Part shown: in pieces, positions 35,076 to 43,894 of the stretch
Layout: each line of letters begins with the position of its first letter
Numbering within the stretch: position 1 is the stretch's first letter
Source: Petrocella atlantisensis
GTDB lineage: Bacteria > Bacillota > Clostridia > Lachnospirales > Vallitaleaceae
Length of the DNA: 64,000 nucleotides
Assembly: GCF_900538275.1 (NCBI RefSeq)
Contig: NZ_LR130778.1
Span: 682,001 to 746,000 of the forward strand
Reading direction: 5' to 3'
Position numbers and translations under genes: made by a program
Notes under the pieces: generated by a model
Database searches by the model: none
What the model was told of the DNA's origin: nothing
What the model saw: only the letters and a program-made list of their open reading frames with translations

Positions 35076-36056
35076 TTATCTGGTCTCCAACATCTGACTA
35101 ACCTCATATTGCCTACTACTTATATCTTTTTGCATCGCCAAAGCTTCATCGATATCAAAATCAACATAAGTATTGTTTTTAAAGCCAACCACACGGTTGC
35201 TTTCACCTTTACATAACAAGTCAACAGCATAAGCCCCCATCATTGATGCATGCATACGATCTACTGCAGTTGGGCTTCCACCTCTTTGTAAATGACCCAG
35301 AATCGTCGCTCTGGTTTCAATACCTGTAGCTGCTTCAATTCTTTTAGCCAACTCATCTGAACCACCAACACCCTCTGACATAATAATCAGATTGTGACGT
35401 TTACCTTTTTTACGGTTCATCAATATTTTTTCAATTAATTCTTCCTCTTTTATGTTCTGAACTTCAGGTAAAAATACATATTCCGCACCATTGACAATAC
35501 CACACCACAAAGCGATATAGCCGGCATCACGACCCATAACTTCTACAACAGAACATCTCTCATGAGACGTCGAAGTATCTCTAAGTCGGTCAATCGCTTC
35601 CATTGCCGTATTAACAGCTGTATCAAAGCCAATGGTATAGTCTGTGCAATCAATATCAAGATCAATGGTACCAGGAATTCCTATCGTATTAATACCTAGA
35701 TTTGCCAGTTTCCCTGCACCTTTGAAAGAACCGTCACCACCAATAACAACCAAACCATCGATGCCAAAAACTTTACACATATCGGCACCTCTTTGTTGTA
35801 CTTCCGGTTGTAAAAATTCAATACAACGTGCTGTATATAGCATGGTACCACCTCTTTGGATGGTATCTGAAACACTTCTTGCATCCATCTCAAATATATC
35901 GCCATTAATGAGTCCTTGATAACCTTTTCTAATACCCATAACTCTTTTTCCACGTGCTAATGCTGTTCGGACAACGGCTCTAATTGCTGCGTTCATGCCC
36001 GGCGCATCACCACCACTTGTTAACACACCAATGGTTTTAATTTCTTTTGACATCAT
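35076..36056 (-). CDS. pfkA: ATP-dependent 6-phosphofructokinase
   Basis: A 326-residue glycolytic enzyme that converts fructose 6-phosphate and ATP to fructose 1,6-bisphosphate. The ATP site is TSGGDAPGMNAAIRA and IGGDGSFKGA; the Gly in GGDGS indicates ATP, not pyrophosphate. The catalytic motif is GTIDLDIDCTDYTIGFDTA, keeping both Asp residues (E. coli has TIDND). VEVMGRDAGYIAL binds substrate. ATG 36056 follows GGAGG. It lies 89 bp downstream of dnaE, the usual Firmicute pairing. Confidence 0.96.
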   Translation of the reverse strand: MMSKEIKTIGVLTSGGDAPGMNAAIRAVVRTALARGKRVMGIRKGYQGLINGDIFEMDARSVSDTIQRGGTMLYTARCIEFLQPEVQQRGADMCKVFGIDGLVVIGGDGSFKGAGKLANLGINTIGIPGTIDLDIDCTDYTIGFDTAVNTAMEAIDRLRDTSTSHERCSVVEVMGRDAGYIALWCGIVNGAEYVFLPEVQNIKEEELIEKILMNRKKGKRHNLIIMSEGVGGSDELAKRIEAATGIETRATILGHLQRGGSPTAVDRMHASMMGAYAVDLLCKGESNRVVGFKNNTYVDFDIDEALAMQKDISSRQYEVSQMLETR

Positions 36057-36145
36057 ATTTCCTCCATATTTTCATTGAGCGCACACACTCAACCATGCCT
36101 CACAAAGTTTCTCATTTTCTCACGCTATATTGTATACCACATTCT

Positions 36146-39100
36146 TTAGAATTTCAATAGACTTTTCACAACTTTGACATTATCCTTATCCATCAAGGTT
36201 TCTAGTTTTTCAATCAAGCTCGGCCTTATGGTAACTTGGTACTTGCCGCCAAAATCATTTTTTCGTTTGGTGTCTTTAAGATAGGCAACAACTGGAGATT
36301 GACCCTGCTCAGCTTTTAGTAATGGGGTAATTTGTTTAATCACGGATTGATAATGGTCTAAGTCGTCAAACTGGATATAAAGAACTTCTCTTAAAACATC
36401 TTCAAGGCGTCTAATGGTTTGGCAGATAATCTTACCATCTTGATCTTCTTGAGTCGAGACTCTACCCTTTACAATAACCACCTCATCTTCATTTAAATAA
36501 TGTCGATTGGCTTCATAGTCATTCGGAAATACGACGACTTCAACCGTACCAAATAAGTCTTCTACGCTTAAAAATGCCATTGTCTGATTGTTTCTCGTTG
36601 TCTTTACCACTTTATTACTGATGATGCCGCCATACTTAACCAATGTTCCATCGGTCACTTTAAAAGTTCCATCCACCAAAGGTTGGAAATCCAAACTCTT
36701 ATTGGTCAGCACTCTATTTAGCACCTCTGCATAATCTTCAAGTGGGTGTCCTGATAAATAAATGCCCATGACTTCTTTTTCATAGGTTAAAAGCTGTTCT
36801 TTTGAGAATTCGCCCACCACTTCAAAACGATCGGCTTTATTTTCTTGCAACTCTTCTGTAAGATCAAATAGATTGATCTGACCGTTAATTGTCGCCTTTT
36901 TTTCATGGTTGATGGCTTCAAGTACAAACTTATAGTTATGAATATATTGTTTTCTGGTACCGCCAAGAGATGTAAAAGCACCGGCATAGATCAGGTTTTC
37001 CATCATACGTTTGTTAAGATCTTTTGCATCCATACGGGTACAAAAATCCGTCAAAGATACAAAAGGTCCACCTGCTTCTCTCTCAGCAACCATATGGTCA
37101 ATCACGCCTCTTCCAACATTCTTAACAGCCGCTAAACCATATCGAATCTTACCTTTAGAAACTGAAAAATTATAATAGCCTTCATTGATGTCCGGTGGCA
37201 GCACTTCTATTCCCATTGCTTTTAGACTATAAATATATTCAGCCACTTTACCCCCACCAAACATAACGGAAGTTAATAAAGCTGCCATAAATTCAACAGG
37301 ATAGTAGGCTTTGAGCCATGCGGTTTGATAGGCGATGATAGCATAAGCTGCTGCATGTGATTTGTTAAAGGCGTATTTTGCAAAATCCGTCATTTTGTCA
37401 AATATTCTGTTAGCTGCAGCTGCATCTATACCATTGTTCACACAACCTAGAACGCCTTCTTCTTTGTTACCGTATATAAAATTCGCCCGTTCTTTTAACA
37501 TTACATCTTCTTTTTTCTTAGACATCGCTCGGCGTACCAAGTCACTACGTCCTAGGGTATAGCCAGCCAGATCTCTAACAATCTGCATCACCTGTTCTTG
37601 ATAAACGATAACACCATAGGTCGGCTTAAGAATCGGTTCAAGCTGAGGACAATCATAGGTAATATCCTTTGCATGCCGACTTCCTTGAATGTAAGCCGGT
37701 ATAAATTCCATTGGTCCCGGTCTATACAGAGATATACCTGCAATAATATCTTCAAGACTTTGTGGCTTTAAGTCCTTCATGAAATTCTTCATGCCGTCAC
37801 TTTCAAGTTGAAAAACCCCTTCGGTCTTTGCCGTCCCAATCAACTCAAAAACCTTAGGATCATTATCATCAATGCGGTTCATATCCAATTGAATACCTTG
37901 CGATTTTTTTACGTTTAATATGGCATCTTGAATAACCGTTAATGTACGAAGACCTAGAAAATCCATTTTTAATAATCCCAATCGTTCTAGGGTATTCATG
38001 GTAAATTGGGTCGTAACCGCATCATCATTGGTGTTTAGTGGTACATATTCATTGACAGCACGATCACAAATGACCACACCGGCCGCATGGGTCGAACTAT
38101 GTCTGGTTAAACCTTCTAGACGTTTTGACATATCAATCAAATACTTAACTTGCTCATCCTCATCATAAAGACTTTGAAGTTCTCTGTTCATCTTCAGTGC
38201 CTTGTCAATGGTGATTTTCAGTTCTTGGGGAATCATTTTGGCAACCTTATCCACTTCATTATAAGGCATATCAAGCGCCCGACCTACATCTCGAATGGCC
38301 GCTCTTGCAGCCATTGTACCGAAGGTAATGATCTGAGCAACCTTGTCTTCACCATATTTTTCGACAACATAATCAATCACTTCTTGCCTGCGTTCATAAC
38401 AAAAATCAATATCAATATCCGGCATACTGATCCGTTCCGGATTGAGAAAACGTTCAAAAAGAAGGTTATATTTTAATGGATCAATGTCTGTAATTTTCAA
38501 ACAATAAGAAACCAAGCTACCAGCTGCAGAACCACGGCCCGGGCCAACCATAATATGATGGTCCCGTGCAAACTTGATAAAATCCCAAGTAATGAGAAAA
38601 TAATCAATAAAACCCATCTCTTCAATGACCTTTAGTTCATAATTCAGCCTTTCCTCATGGGCTTCTGTCACATTTTCGTACCGCTCCCTTAGACCCTCAT
38701 AACAAATATCCTTCATATAAACACGTTTATCTATGCTTTCATCCAATTCATATTTGGGTAATTTGTATTTTCCAAACTCAAAGTCGACCTGACATCGCCT
38801 TGCAATCTCCACTGTGTTCTTAAGGGCCTCGGGTACATGCGAAAAAAGAGCAGACATTTCCTGAGGAGATTTTAAGAAAAATTGCCCACCAGCATAACGC
38901 ATACGGTCTTCATCTGTTACCTTTTTATTGGTTTGAATACACAACAGAATATCGTGGGCTTCTACATCTTCCTTATATGTATAGTGCACATCATTGGTTG
39001 CAACAAGTGGTATAGACAGTTCTTTACTCATCTCAATCAATGCTTTATTGACAAGATGCTGTTCCTCATACCCATGATCTTGTAACTCAAGAAAAAAGTT

Positions 39101-39622
39101 GCCTTGTCCAAAGATCTCATTGTAAGTCATAGCAACTTCTTTTGCCTGTGTCAGGTCACCTCTTAGAATCTCGTTGGGCACATGACCGCCTAGACAGGCA
39201 CTAAGTCCAATAATGCCTTTACTATAACTTCTTAGGAGATCCAAATCAATTCTCGGCTTATAATAAAAACCTTCTGTAAAGCCATCTGACACTAACCGCA
39301 TTAGGTTCTGATAACCTTCTTGGTTTTCAGCCAATAATACCAAATGATAGTAGGTATTATCAATGCCTGTTTCTTTATCTGTTCGCTTTCGATTCGCCAC
39401 ATAGACTTCACATCCAATAATTGGTTTGATGCCTTGTTTTATAGCCTCATCATAAAAGTCAACAACACCATACATGACACCATGGTCTGTTATAGCTATG
39501 CTCTTCATACCTAAATCTTTAACCTGTCCTATGAGTTCATCAATCTTACTCGAGCCATCTAGGAGGCTGTATTGGGTATGAACATGTAAGTGGGCAAACT
39601 CTATTGTAGAATCTTTTGTCAT
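36146..39622 (-). CDS. dnaE: DNA polymerase III subunit alpha, DnaE type
   Basis: A 1158-residue replicative polymerase of family C. The PHP domain comes first (HLHVHTQYSLLDGSSKI, ITDHGVMYG). The polymerase palm carries the catalytic Asp residues in MPDIDIDFCYERR and GPGRGSAAGS, then a helix-hairpin-helix region and a C-terminal OB domain (VKYGGIISNKVVKTTRN). The length is normal for DnaE. Low-GC Gram-positives also have PolC, not in this window, so this is probably the second, primer-extending polymerase. Confidence 0.97.
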   Translation of the reverse strand: MTKDSTIEFAHLHVHTQYSLLDGSSKIDELIGQVKDLGMKSIAITDHGVMYGVVDFYDEAIKQGIKPIIGCEVYVANRKRTDKETGIDNTYYHLVLLAENQEGYQNLMRLVSDGFTEGFYYKPRIDLDLLRSYSKGIIGLSACLGGHVPNEILRGDLTQAKEVAMTYNEIFGQGNFFLELQDHGYEEQHLVNKALIEMSKELSIPLVATNDVHYTYKEDVEAHDILLCIQTNKKVTDEDRMRYAGGQFFLKSPQEMSALFSHVPEALKNTVEIARRCQVDFEFGKYKLPKYELDESIDKRVYMKDICYEGLRERYENVTEAHEERLNYELKVIEEMGFIDYFLITWDFIKFARDHHIMVGPGRGSAAGSLVSYCLKITDIDPLKYNLLFERFLNPERISMPDIDIDFCYERRQEVIDYVVEKYGEDKVAQIITFGTMAARAAIRDVGRALDMPYNEVDKVAKMIPQELKITIDKALKMNRELQSLYDEDEQVKYLIDMSKRLEGLTRHSSTHAAGVVICDRAVNEYVPLNTNDDAVTTQFTMNTLERLGLLKMDFLGLRTLTVIQDAILNVKKSQGIQLDMNRIDDNDPKVFELIGTAKTEGVFQLESDGMKNFMKDLKPQSLEDIIAGISLYRPGPMEFIPAYIQGSRHAKDITYDCPQLEPILKPTYGVIVYQEQVMQIVRDLAGYTLGRSDLVRRAMSKKKEDVMLKERANFIYGNKEEGVLGCVNNGIDAAAANRIFDKMTDFAKYAFNKSHAAAYAIIAYQTAWLKAYYPVEFMAALLTSVMFGGGKVAEYIYSLKAMGIEVLPPDINEGYYNFSVSKGKIRYGLAAVKNVGRGVIDHMVAEREAGGPFVSLTDFCTRMDAKDLNKRMMENLIYAGAFTSLGGTRKQYIHNYKFVLEAINHEKKATINGQINLFDLTEELQENKADRFEVVGEFSKEQLLTYEKEVMGIYLSGHPLEDYAEVLNRVLTNKSLDFQPLVDGTFKVTDGTLVKYGGIISNKVVKTTRNNQTMAFLSVEDLFGTVEVVVFPNDYEANRHYLNEDEVVIVKGRVSTQEDQDGKIICQTIRRLEDVLREVLYIQFDDLDHYQSVIKQITPLLKAEQGQSPVVAYLKDTKRKNDFGGKYQVTIRPSLIEKLETLMDKDNVKVVKSLLKF

Positions 39623-39715
39623 CCTGTTAACCTCGATTCATTCAAGTGTTCTCTATCTGTAACCATACCATTATATTCAGATTCAATTCTAACATATCCG
39701 CCATCAAATTGAAAC

Positions 39716-40261
39716 TTAAGACGACGAATCTCTAAAGGTCATTTTCTCTTCAGCAATACCATGTATGTAATTTAAATAGCGTCCGAGGGCATACATATAG
39801 TCTGCCAGTCTGTTTAAATACTTTAAGTCAATAGGATAATCCTCACCGACATAAGCCCTAACAAATGCTCTTTCTCCCCGCCTAACAATGCTCCTAACAA
39901 GTTGAGCATAAGTAGCTGTCTTATGCCCACTATAATAGAGAAATGTTGTCTGAACCCCGAAACTACTGGTCATTCTATCAATCTCAGATTCAAGTATGAG
40001 CACATCTACTTCTAAAATGAGTTTTTGGGAAAAACCATAGGTCACATCACTACCCATTCTAAAAAGCGCATATTGAATATCCCTTATCATTTCTTCAAGT
40101 TCTGGATACTTTCCCTCCATTAAGGATCTAAGATAGCCTAAGGCCGCATTAACTTCGTCGATGGTACCTTGTAGCTCAAGAAGTGCATCTGATTTCTTGA
40201 TGGGTTCCCCTTTTATATTGCTGGTATAACCTTGATCGCCCTTTTTTGTGTATATTTTCAT
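39716..40261 (-). CDS. pduO: PduO-type ATP:cob(I)alamin adenosyltransferase
   Basis: A 181-residue trimeric enzyme of the PduO/MMAB family that adenosylates cob(I)alamin to coenzyme B12. Signatures are YTKKGDQGYTS at the N-terminus (ATP binding), LQGTIDEVNAALGYL and the C-terminal helix SIVRRGERAFVRA. ATG 40261 follows AAGGAGG. It stands outside the cobalamin operon, which lacks a CobA/CobO, and has no visible riboswitch of its own. Its product feeds CbiP substrates and the class II RNR. Confidence 0.93.
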   Translation of the reverse strand: MKIYTKKGDQGYTSNIKGEPIKKSDALLELQGTIDEVNAALGYLRSLMEGKYPELEEMIRDIQYALFRMGSDVTYGFSQKLILEVDVLILESEIDRMTSSFGVQTTFLYYSGHKTATYAQLVRSIVRRGERAFVRAYVGEDYPIDLKYLNRLADYMYALGRYLNYIHGIAEEKMTFRDSSS

Positions 40262-40324
40262 ATCTCTGCCTCCTTTTTTAAGAATCATTATCATAATTGT
40301 ATTATATCATTATCCGATAACAAA

Positions 40325-40360
40325 ACAAATAAAAAACCAACCTGTAAAAGCATTGGTTTT
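40325..40360 (-). terminator. terminator of the LiaF-like gene
   Basis: Inverted repeat AAAACCAA/TTGGTTTT (40360-40353 with 40340-40333 on the minus strand), followed by TTTATTTG. Confidence 0.75.
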
Positions 40361-40369
40361 AAGTACATA

Positions 40370-40888
40370 TTATGACTCGGCTGGGGCATCCGACTCTTTT
40401 ATTTCCGGATCACCGAAGCTTGGCTCATCTTCAATCTCAACCTCAATTGTGTCTTCTTCATCAACACGTTTGATTTCAAGTCCCGCGAATTTAATATTAT
40501 AATCAATCGTCAAGCGCTTAGATGTGGTGTCGTCCGGTCTATAATCCACTTGATTACTAACGCCTGCTTTATCTGCTATTCCATCCACTTTTACATTCCA
40601 GTCCTTAGGTACAGTAATCTCTACACCTGCAAATTCAGCATATATTCTAAGAGATGCGCTATCTCCTACCATTTCAGCTTCACTTAAGTCAATCTCAACA
40701 CCGGCAAATACTGCTGCATAAGAATCACCTTCAAAGGTCTCATACTTTTTCTCAGATCCGTTAAAAGCGATCACTTGATCATAGGTTGCTTTTAGGACCT
40801 TGACTTTTGTCATGGTTTTATATGCTGCATAACCACTACCAGCCAAAGCTGCCAAACCTGCCACACCAATTATTTTACCTTTTTTCAT
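40370..40888 (-). CDS. LiaF-like beta-repeat protein, membrane-anchored
   Basis: A 172-residue protein with an N-terminal hydrophobic segment (IIGVAGLAALAGSGYAAYK) and a domain built from the repeated strand motif AVFAGVEIDLSEAEM / AEFAGVEITVPKDWNVKV / IKFAGLEIKRV. This FxG-[VL]-E-[IL] pattern is that of the LiaF/cell-wall-active-antibiotic-response C-terminal domain, but the four-helix LiaF membrane part is absent. The C-terminus is very acidic (DEEDTIEVEIEDEPSFGD). LiaF proteins restrain LiaRS-type systems; no such pair is nearby. It is 15 bp downstream of a GGDEF gene, so likely co-transcribed. Confidence 0.75.
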   Translation of the reverse strand: MKKGKIIGVAGLAALAGSGYAAYKTMTKVKVLKATYDQVIAFNGSEKKYETFEGDSYAAVFAGVEIDLSEAEMVGDSASLRIYAEFAGVEITVPKDWNVKVDGIADKAGVSNQVDYRPDDTTSKRLTIDYNIKFAGLEIKRVDEEDTIEVEIEDEPSFGDPEIKESDAPAES

Positions 40889-40903
40889 ACAAATACCTCC
40901 GTT

Positions 40904-41614
40904 TCATTCATCTTCATTTATGATAGTTTCATAGTCGATTACCAAATTACGACCTTTTTCTTTCGCCTTCTTAAGCGCCATTTCTAGGATTACAACCCAA
41001 TCATCCACATCCATAGCTGCATCTCTATCCGCCACACCGAAGGAGCAGGTTATATTCCCAACTGTATCAAAGGTTGTTCTTTCAATGGTTTTTCTAAGTT
41101 TTTGAGCCAGCCACTCTGCCTGCACATTATTTGTTGTGGGTACTACCAATATAAAAGCTTCACCATACCAGCGTCCCAAGACATCTGTTGTACGAATATT
41201 GGCTTTAATAATCTCTGCCAATTTTATAAGGATTTGATTCCCTATATCCCGGCCATGGGCTTCTATAATTTCTTGCCACCCATCAATTTCAAAAAGTAAT
41301 AAGGATAAAGGAGAATGGTACCGCTTTCCTCTTGACCATTCAAGATCTATAACATTTTGTATTTTCATTGGATTGAATACTTGTGTCAAAGCATCCGTTT
41401 CTGACATTAGAGACATTTCTTCCATACGAATCTCCATCATGCCAATCAGCGCCATATAATCGTTCAAAAGATTCTTAGAAAAATCCTTAAGATTTTTTTT
41501 GTGTCCTTCATCTTTAAGATAGTTCTTTAGGGCCTGGTAACAATCATGGTCCCTCTGGGCATCATACCCATTGTGTTCAAGATACTCAATTGTTTTTTCC
41601 GGTAAATAACGCAT
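40904..41614 (-). CDS. soluble GGDEF-domain protein with altered signature
   Basis: A 236-residue protein with about 70 residues of helices and a GGDEF domain (LMSETDALTQVFNPMKIQ onwards). The signature reads WYGEAF in place of W-G-G-[DE]-E-F, so the first Gly and the fourth-position Glu are changed. FEIDGWQEIIEAHGRDIGNQIL replaces the usual D-x-D-x-F-K metal loop with E-x-D. Cyclase activity is doubtful; binding of GTP or a protein partner is possible. It is followed 15 bp later by the LiaF-like gene. Confidence 0.82.
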   Translation of the reverse strand: MRYLPEKTIEYLEHNGYDAQRDHDCYQALKNYLKDEGHKKNLKDFSKNLLNDYMALIGMMEIRMEEMSLMSETDALTQVFNPMKIQNVIDLEWSRGKRYHSPLSLLLFEIDGWQEIIEAHGRDIGNQILIKLAEIIKANIRTTDVLGRWYGEAFILVVPTTNNVQAEWLAQKLRKTIERTTFDTVGNITCSFGVADRDAAMDVDDWVVILEMALKKAKEKGRNLVIDYETIINEDE

Positions 41615-41666
41615 TATATGCCACCTCTCACTTAATTATAGGATGTATCCACTATTGTGCCAAGTA

Positions 41667-42905
41667 TTAATATTCAAACCTTTCTGCTTCCATTTCTCTT
41701 TTATGTGCATACATTCTTTGATCCGCTAGCTTAATGAGTTCTTTATAATCTTTTTCGTCAGTAGGGCATTGTACAACGCCATAGCTGTAGGAAACAAAAA
41801 TCACATCTTCACCGGCCTTTATCGGATCATCTGCCAGCTTTTGATTAATCTTCTCAATCAATGCATAGGCTTCATTTTTCGTCCAATGTGGCAATAATAT
41901 ATTAAACTCATCTCCGCCATAACGACCAAAAACACAATTTTCTGTCAATAGACTTGAAACATTTTTAGTAAAATGTCGAATCAAACGATCTCCAATACCG
42001 TGACCATAGGTATCATTGACTTCTTTTAGATTGTTTAAGTCCGTGGCAATAAAGATATAATCTTTAATCGCCGGGTTATTGTACATCTTTTTATGTAGCT
42101 CATAAAAGTAACCTCTGTTATAGATTTTGGTCATATCATCGTATCTAGACAAATAAATATTTTCGTTCATAACTTGTGTATAACGGATCATCCGGCCGAC
42201 TTCATAGGCAAATATTTCGATGGTATCGACTTCTTTCTGAGAAAATGCATCATATTTACAACTATCAACGTTCAACATGCCAAATACCTTACCATTAACC
42301 ACGATGGGTGTACATACAGTTGACCGAATTGTATCCTTGTCTTCTTTAATAATCTGATCTACAGAAGCTGCTTTATTTTGATTCTTAATGTAATTTACCG
42401 TGTCCGGAATGATAATGGTTCTGTCCATCTTGCCTTGTGTCTCTTTATATAAGTAAGTGTTTTTCAAATTCAGTCGCATGCCATTGAGCTGATCAAGACT
42501 ATAACCTTCATAGGCTTTATATTGTACAAGATTGGGACTTGTAACATCCATAATCGTACCACGTTTGGCATAAGGTATGGCTCTAATGGCTGCCTTGAGA
42601 ATCAAATCACAAGTTTCATCTATGGAATGTTTAAGTGACGTCTGGTGGAATAGATCATAGAGAATTTCCTTCAATATAAGGTCTTGCTTCAAATCCTTCG
42701 TTGCTTTCATGAAGCGCACCGATAACAATATGTTGAAAATAATCATAAGCAACGTGTTTATAGCTATCGCCATTGCTATGAGTATGGTTCGGTCCTGAAT
42801 ATCATATAAGGTAACGAGAATAAAGGTTATTGCAACCGCTAAAACTGCAAGTGTAAAGGTTGTAACAATAGCAATATACAATTCTATTGATCTTAGACGT
42901 CCCAT
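41667..42905 (-). CDS. GAF-GGDEF diguanylate cyclase, membrane-bound
   Basis: A 412-residue protein with two N-terminal membrane helices (about 9-32, 38-64), a GAF domain (about 80-240, CTPIVVNGKVFGMLNVDS) and an intact GGDEF domain. ATDLNNLKEVNDTYGHGIGD holds the metal loop and FGRYGGDEFNILLP the signature. It should make c-di-GMP from GTP in response to a ligand of the GAF domain. The start ATG 42905 follows GAGGTGACC. It lies 52 bp upstream of the altered GGDEF gene. Confidence 0.9.
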   Translation of the reverse strand: MGRLRSIELYIAIVTTFTLAVLAVAITFILVTLYDIQDRTILIAMAIAINTLLMIIFNILLSVRFMKATKDLKQDLILKEILYDLFHQTSLKHSIDETCDLILKAAIRAIPYAKRGTIMDVTSPNLVQYKAYEGYSLDQLNGMRLNLKNTYLYKETQGKMDRTIIIPDTVNYIKNQNKAASVDQIIKEDKDTIRSTVCTPIVVNGKVFGMLNVDSCKYDAFSQKEVDTIEIFAYEVGRMIRYTQVMNENIYLSRYDDMTKIYNRGYFYELHKKMYNNPAIKDYIFIATDLNNLKEVNDTYGHGIGDRLIRHFTKNVSSLLTENCVFGRYGGDEFNILLPHWTKNEAYALIEKINQKLADDPIKAGEDVIFVSYSYGVVQCPTDEKDYKELIKLADQRMYAHKREMEAERFEY

Positions 42906-43063
42906 CGGGTCACCTCACTATAATTTGTTATTTATTTATCTGCAACAATCATGTAATGACATTTTACCATAGTTCTAAAAAAATATCATTATTTGTCATG
43001 GGTTATTTTCGCTTTTGAGCTATATACCAGTGTCAAACTCTGATTATTTAGAACTTTTAGTAT

Positions 43064-43125
43064 CATGGCCGGTATGAATTTTTCAGGATGAACCCTGAAC
43101 CGCCTGTTACCAATAACCATTTCAT
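43064..43125 (-). pseudogene. 20-codon remnant of an extended SDR (NDP-sugar epimerase/dehydratase)
   Basis: Sixteen bases after the CpsB stop, with AAGGGGTGAG in front, a frame starts MKWLLVTGGSGFI and then runs LKNSYRP to a stop. The first 13 residues are the beta-strand and Gly-rich NAD-binding loop (TGGxGFI) of RmlB/GalE-type sugar-nucleotide enzymes. After that the family sequence (normally GSxL or GSNF) is lost. The gene seems to have been deleted save for its 5' end. It sits at the distal end of the galE-cpsB operon, where such a gene would fit. A chance match is possible but the ribosome site and position argue against it. Confidence 0.6.
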
Positions 43126-43141
43126 ATATATTTCTCACCCC

Positions 43142-43894
43142 TTAATCCAATTGCCAGAAATGTTTGAGCTTAAGATTCTCCGGATTTGGTACTTCTAAAT
43201 CATACCCATTTATAACCGCTCTAGGATTGTCAACAAAAAGGAGTTCTGCCATCTCGCTTCCGATTTTTTTTAGCACCCAATTGTAAGTTTCCTTCATGGA
43301 TGGTTTTCGTCCTGTACTACTATGAGCATCGGTACTTATTAAATGGACCCAACCGGCCCTTATCCATCTCATTCCTATTTTTCTTGTTTTCCTATTTAGT
43401 AGAGCGCTACCTGTTAGCTGCATATAGATGTTTTGATCAATAAGTTCTTTGATTTTTTTTGGCTGATTGATGAAGACCTCATAACGTTCCACGTGGGCTA
43501 GAATAACTTTGTAACCTTTTAACTGTAGCTGATACAATAGCGCATCATGAAAAGGAAAATAGTGACGAAAAGGTAATTCTACCAGCACATAAGGACCATC
43601 ATTCATGGTATACGCTTTTTTCTCCAGTAAATCTACAACATTATCTTCACTTAAATAGATTTCATTACCCCTATACAGTTTTAAATCCAAGTCCTGTTTT
43701 ATCAATTCATTTTTTAGTGCTTCATAGGCATCCGGCACTTTCTCATTTACATACCCCGGTCTTTTATAGTGGGGTGTAACAATCATTTCTGTAATGCCTT
43801 CATCTATGGCCGTCCTAGCCATTTCAATCGATTCCGACATCCTATCTGGACCGTCATCCACATTCGGCAGTATATGTATGTGCGTGTCAATCAT
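43142..43894 (-). CDS. CpsB/YwqE-type tyrosine-protein phosphatase (PHP family)
   Basis: A 250-residue metal-dependent phosphatase of the PHP superfamily. Metal ligands are seen in IDTHIHILPNVDDGP (residues 2-16), VTPHYKRPG, NEIYLSE, LAHVERYE and STDAHSS. CpsB/YwqE enzymes dephosphorylate BY-kinases and control capsule or exopolysaccharide export. The BY-kinase is not in the window. The start ATG 43894 overlaps the galE stop by 8 bp. Confidence 0.92.
   Translation of the reverse strand: MIDTHIHILPNVDDGPDRMSESIEMARTAIDEGITEMIVTPHYKRPGYVNEKVPDAYEALKNELIKQDLDLKLYRGNEIYLSEDNVVDLLEKKAYTMNDGPYVLVELPFRHYFPFHDALLYQLQLKGYKVILAHVERYEVFINQPKKIKELIDQNIYMQLTGSALLNRKTRKIGMRWIRAGWVHLISTDAHSSTGRKPSMKETYNWVLKKIGSEMAELLFVDNPRAVINGYDLEVPNPENLKLKHFWQLD

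Noticed and set aside
35076-36056. PPi-dependent phosphofructokinase, because TIDND reads TIDLD
   Set aside because: The nucleotide loop is GGDGS, with the Gly typical of ATP use, and both catalytic Asp residues remain.
40262-40369. B12 riboswitch in front of the pduO-type adenosyltransferase
   Set aside because: Only a ribosome site and a terminator of the upstream gene are found; no B12 box.
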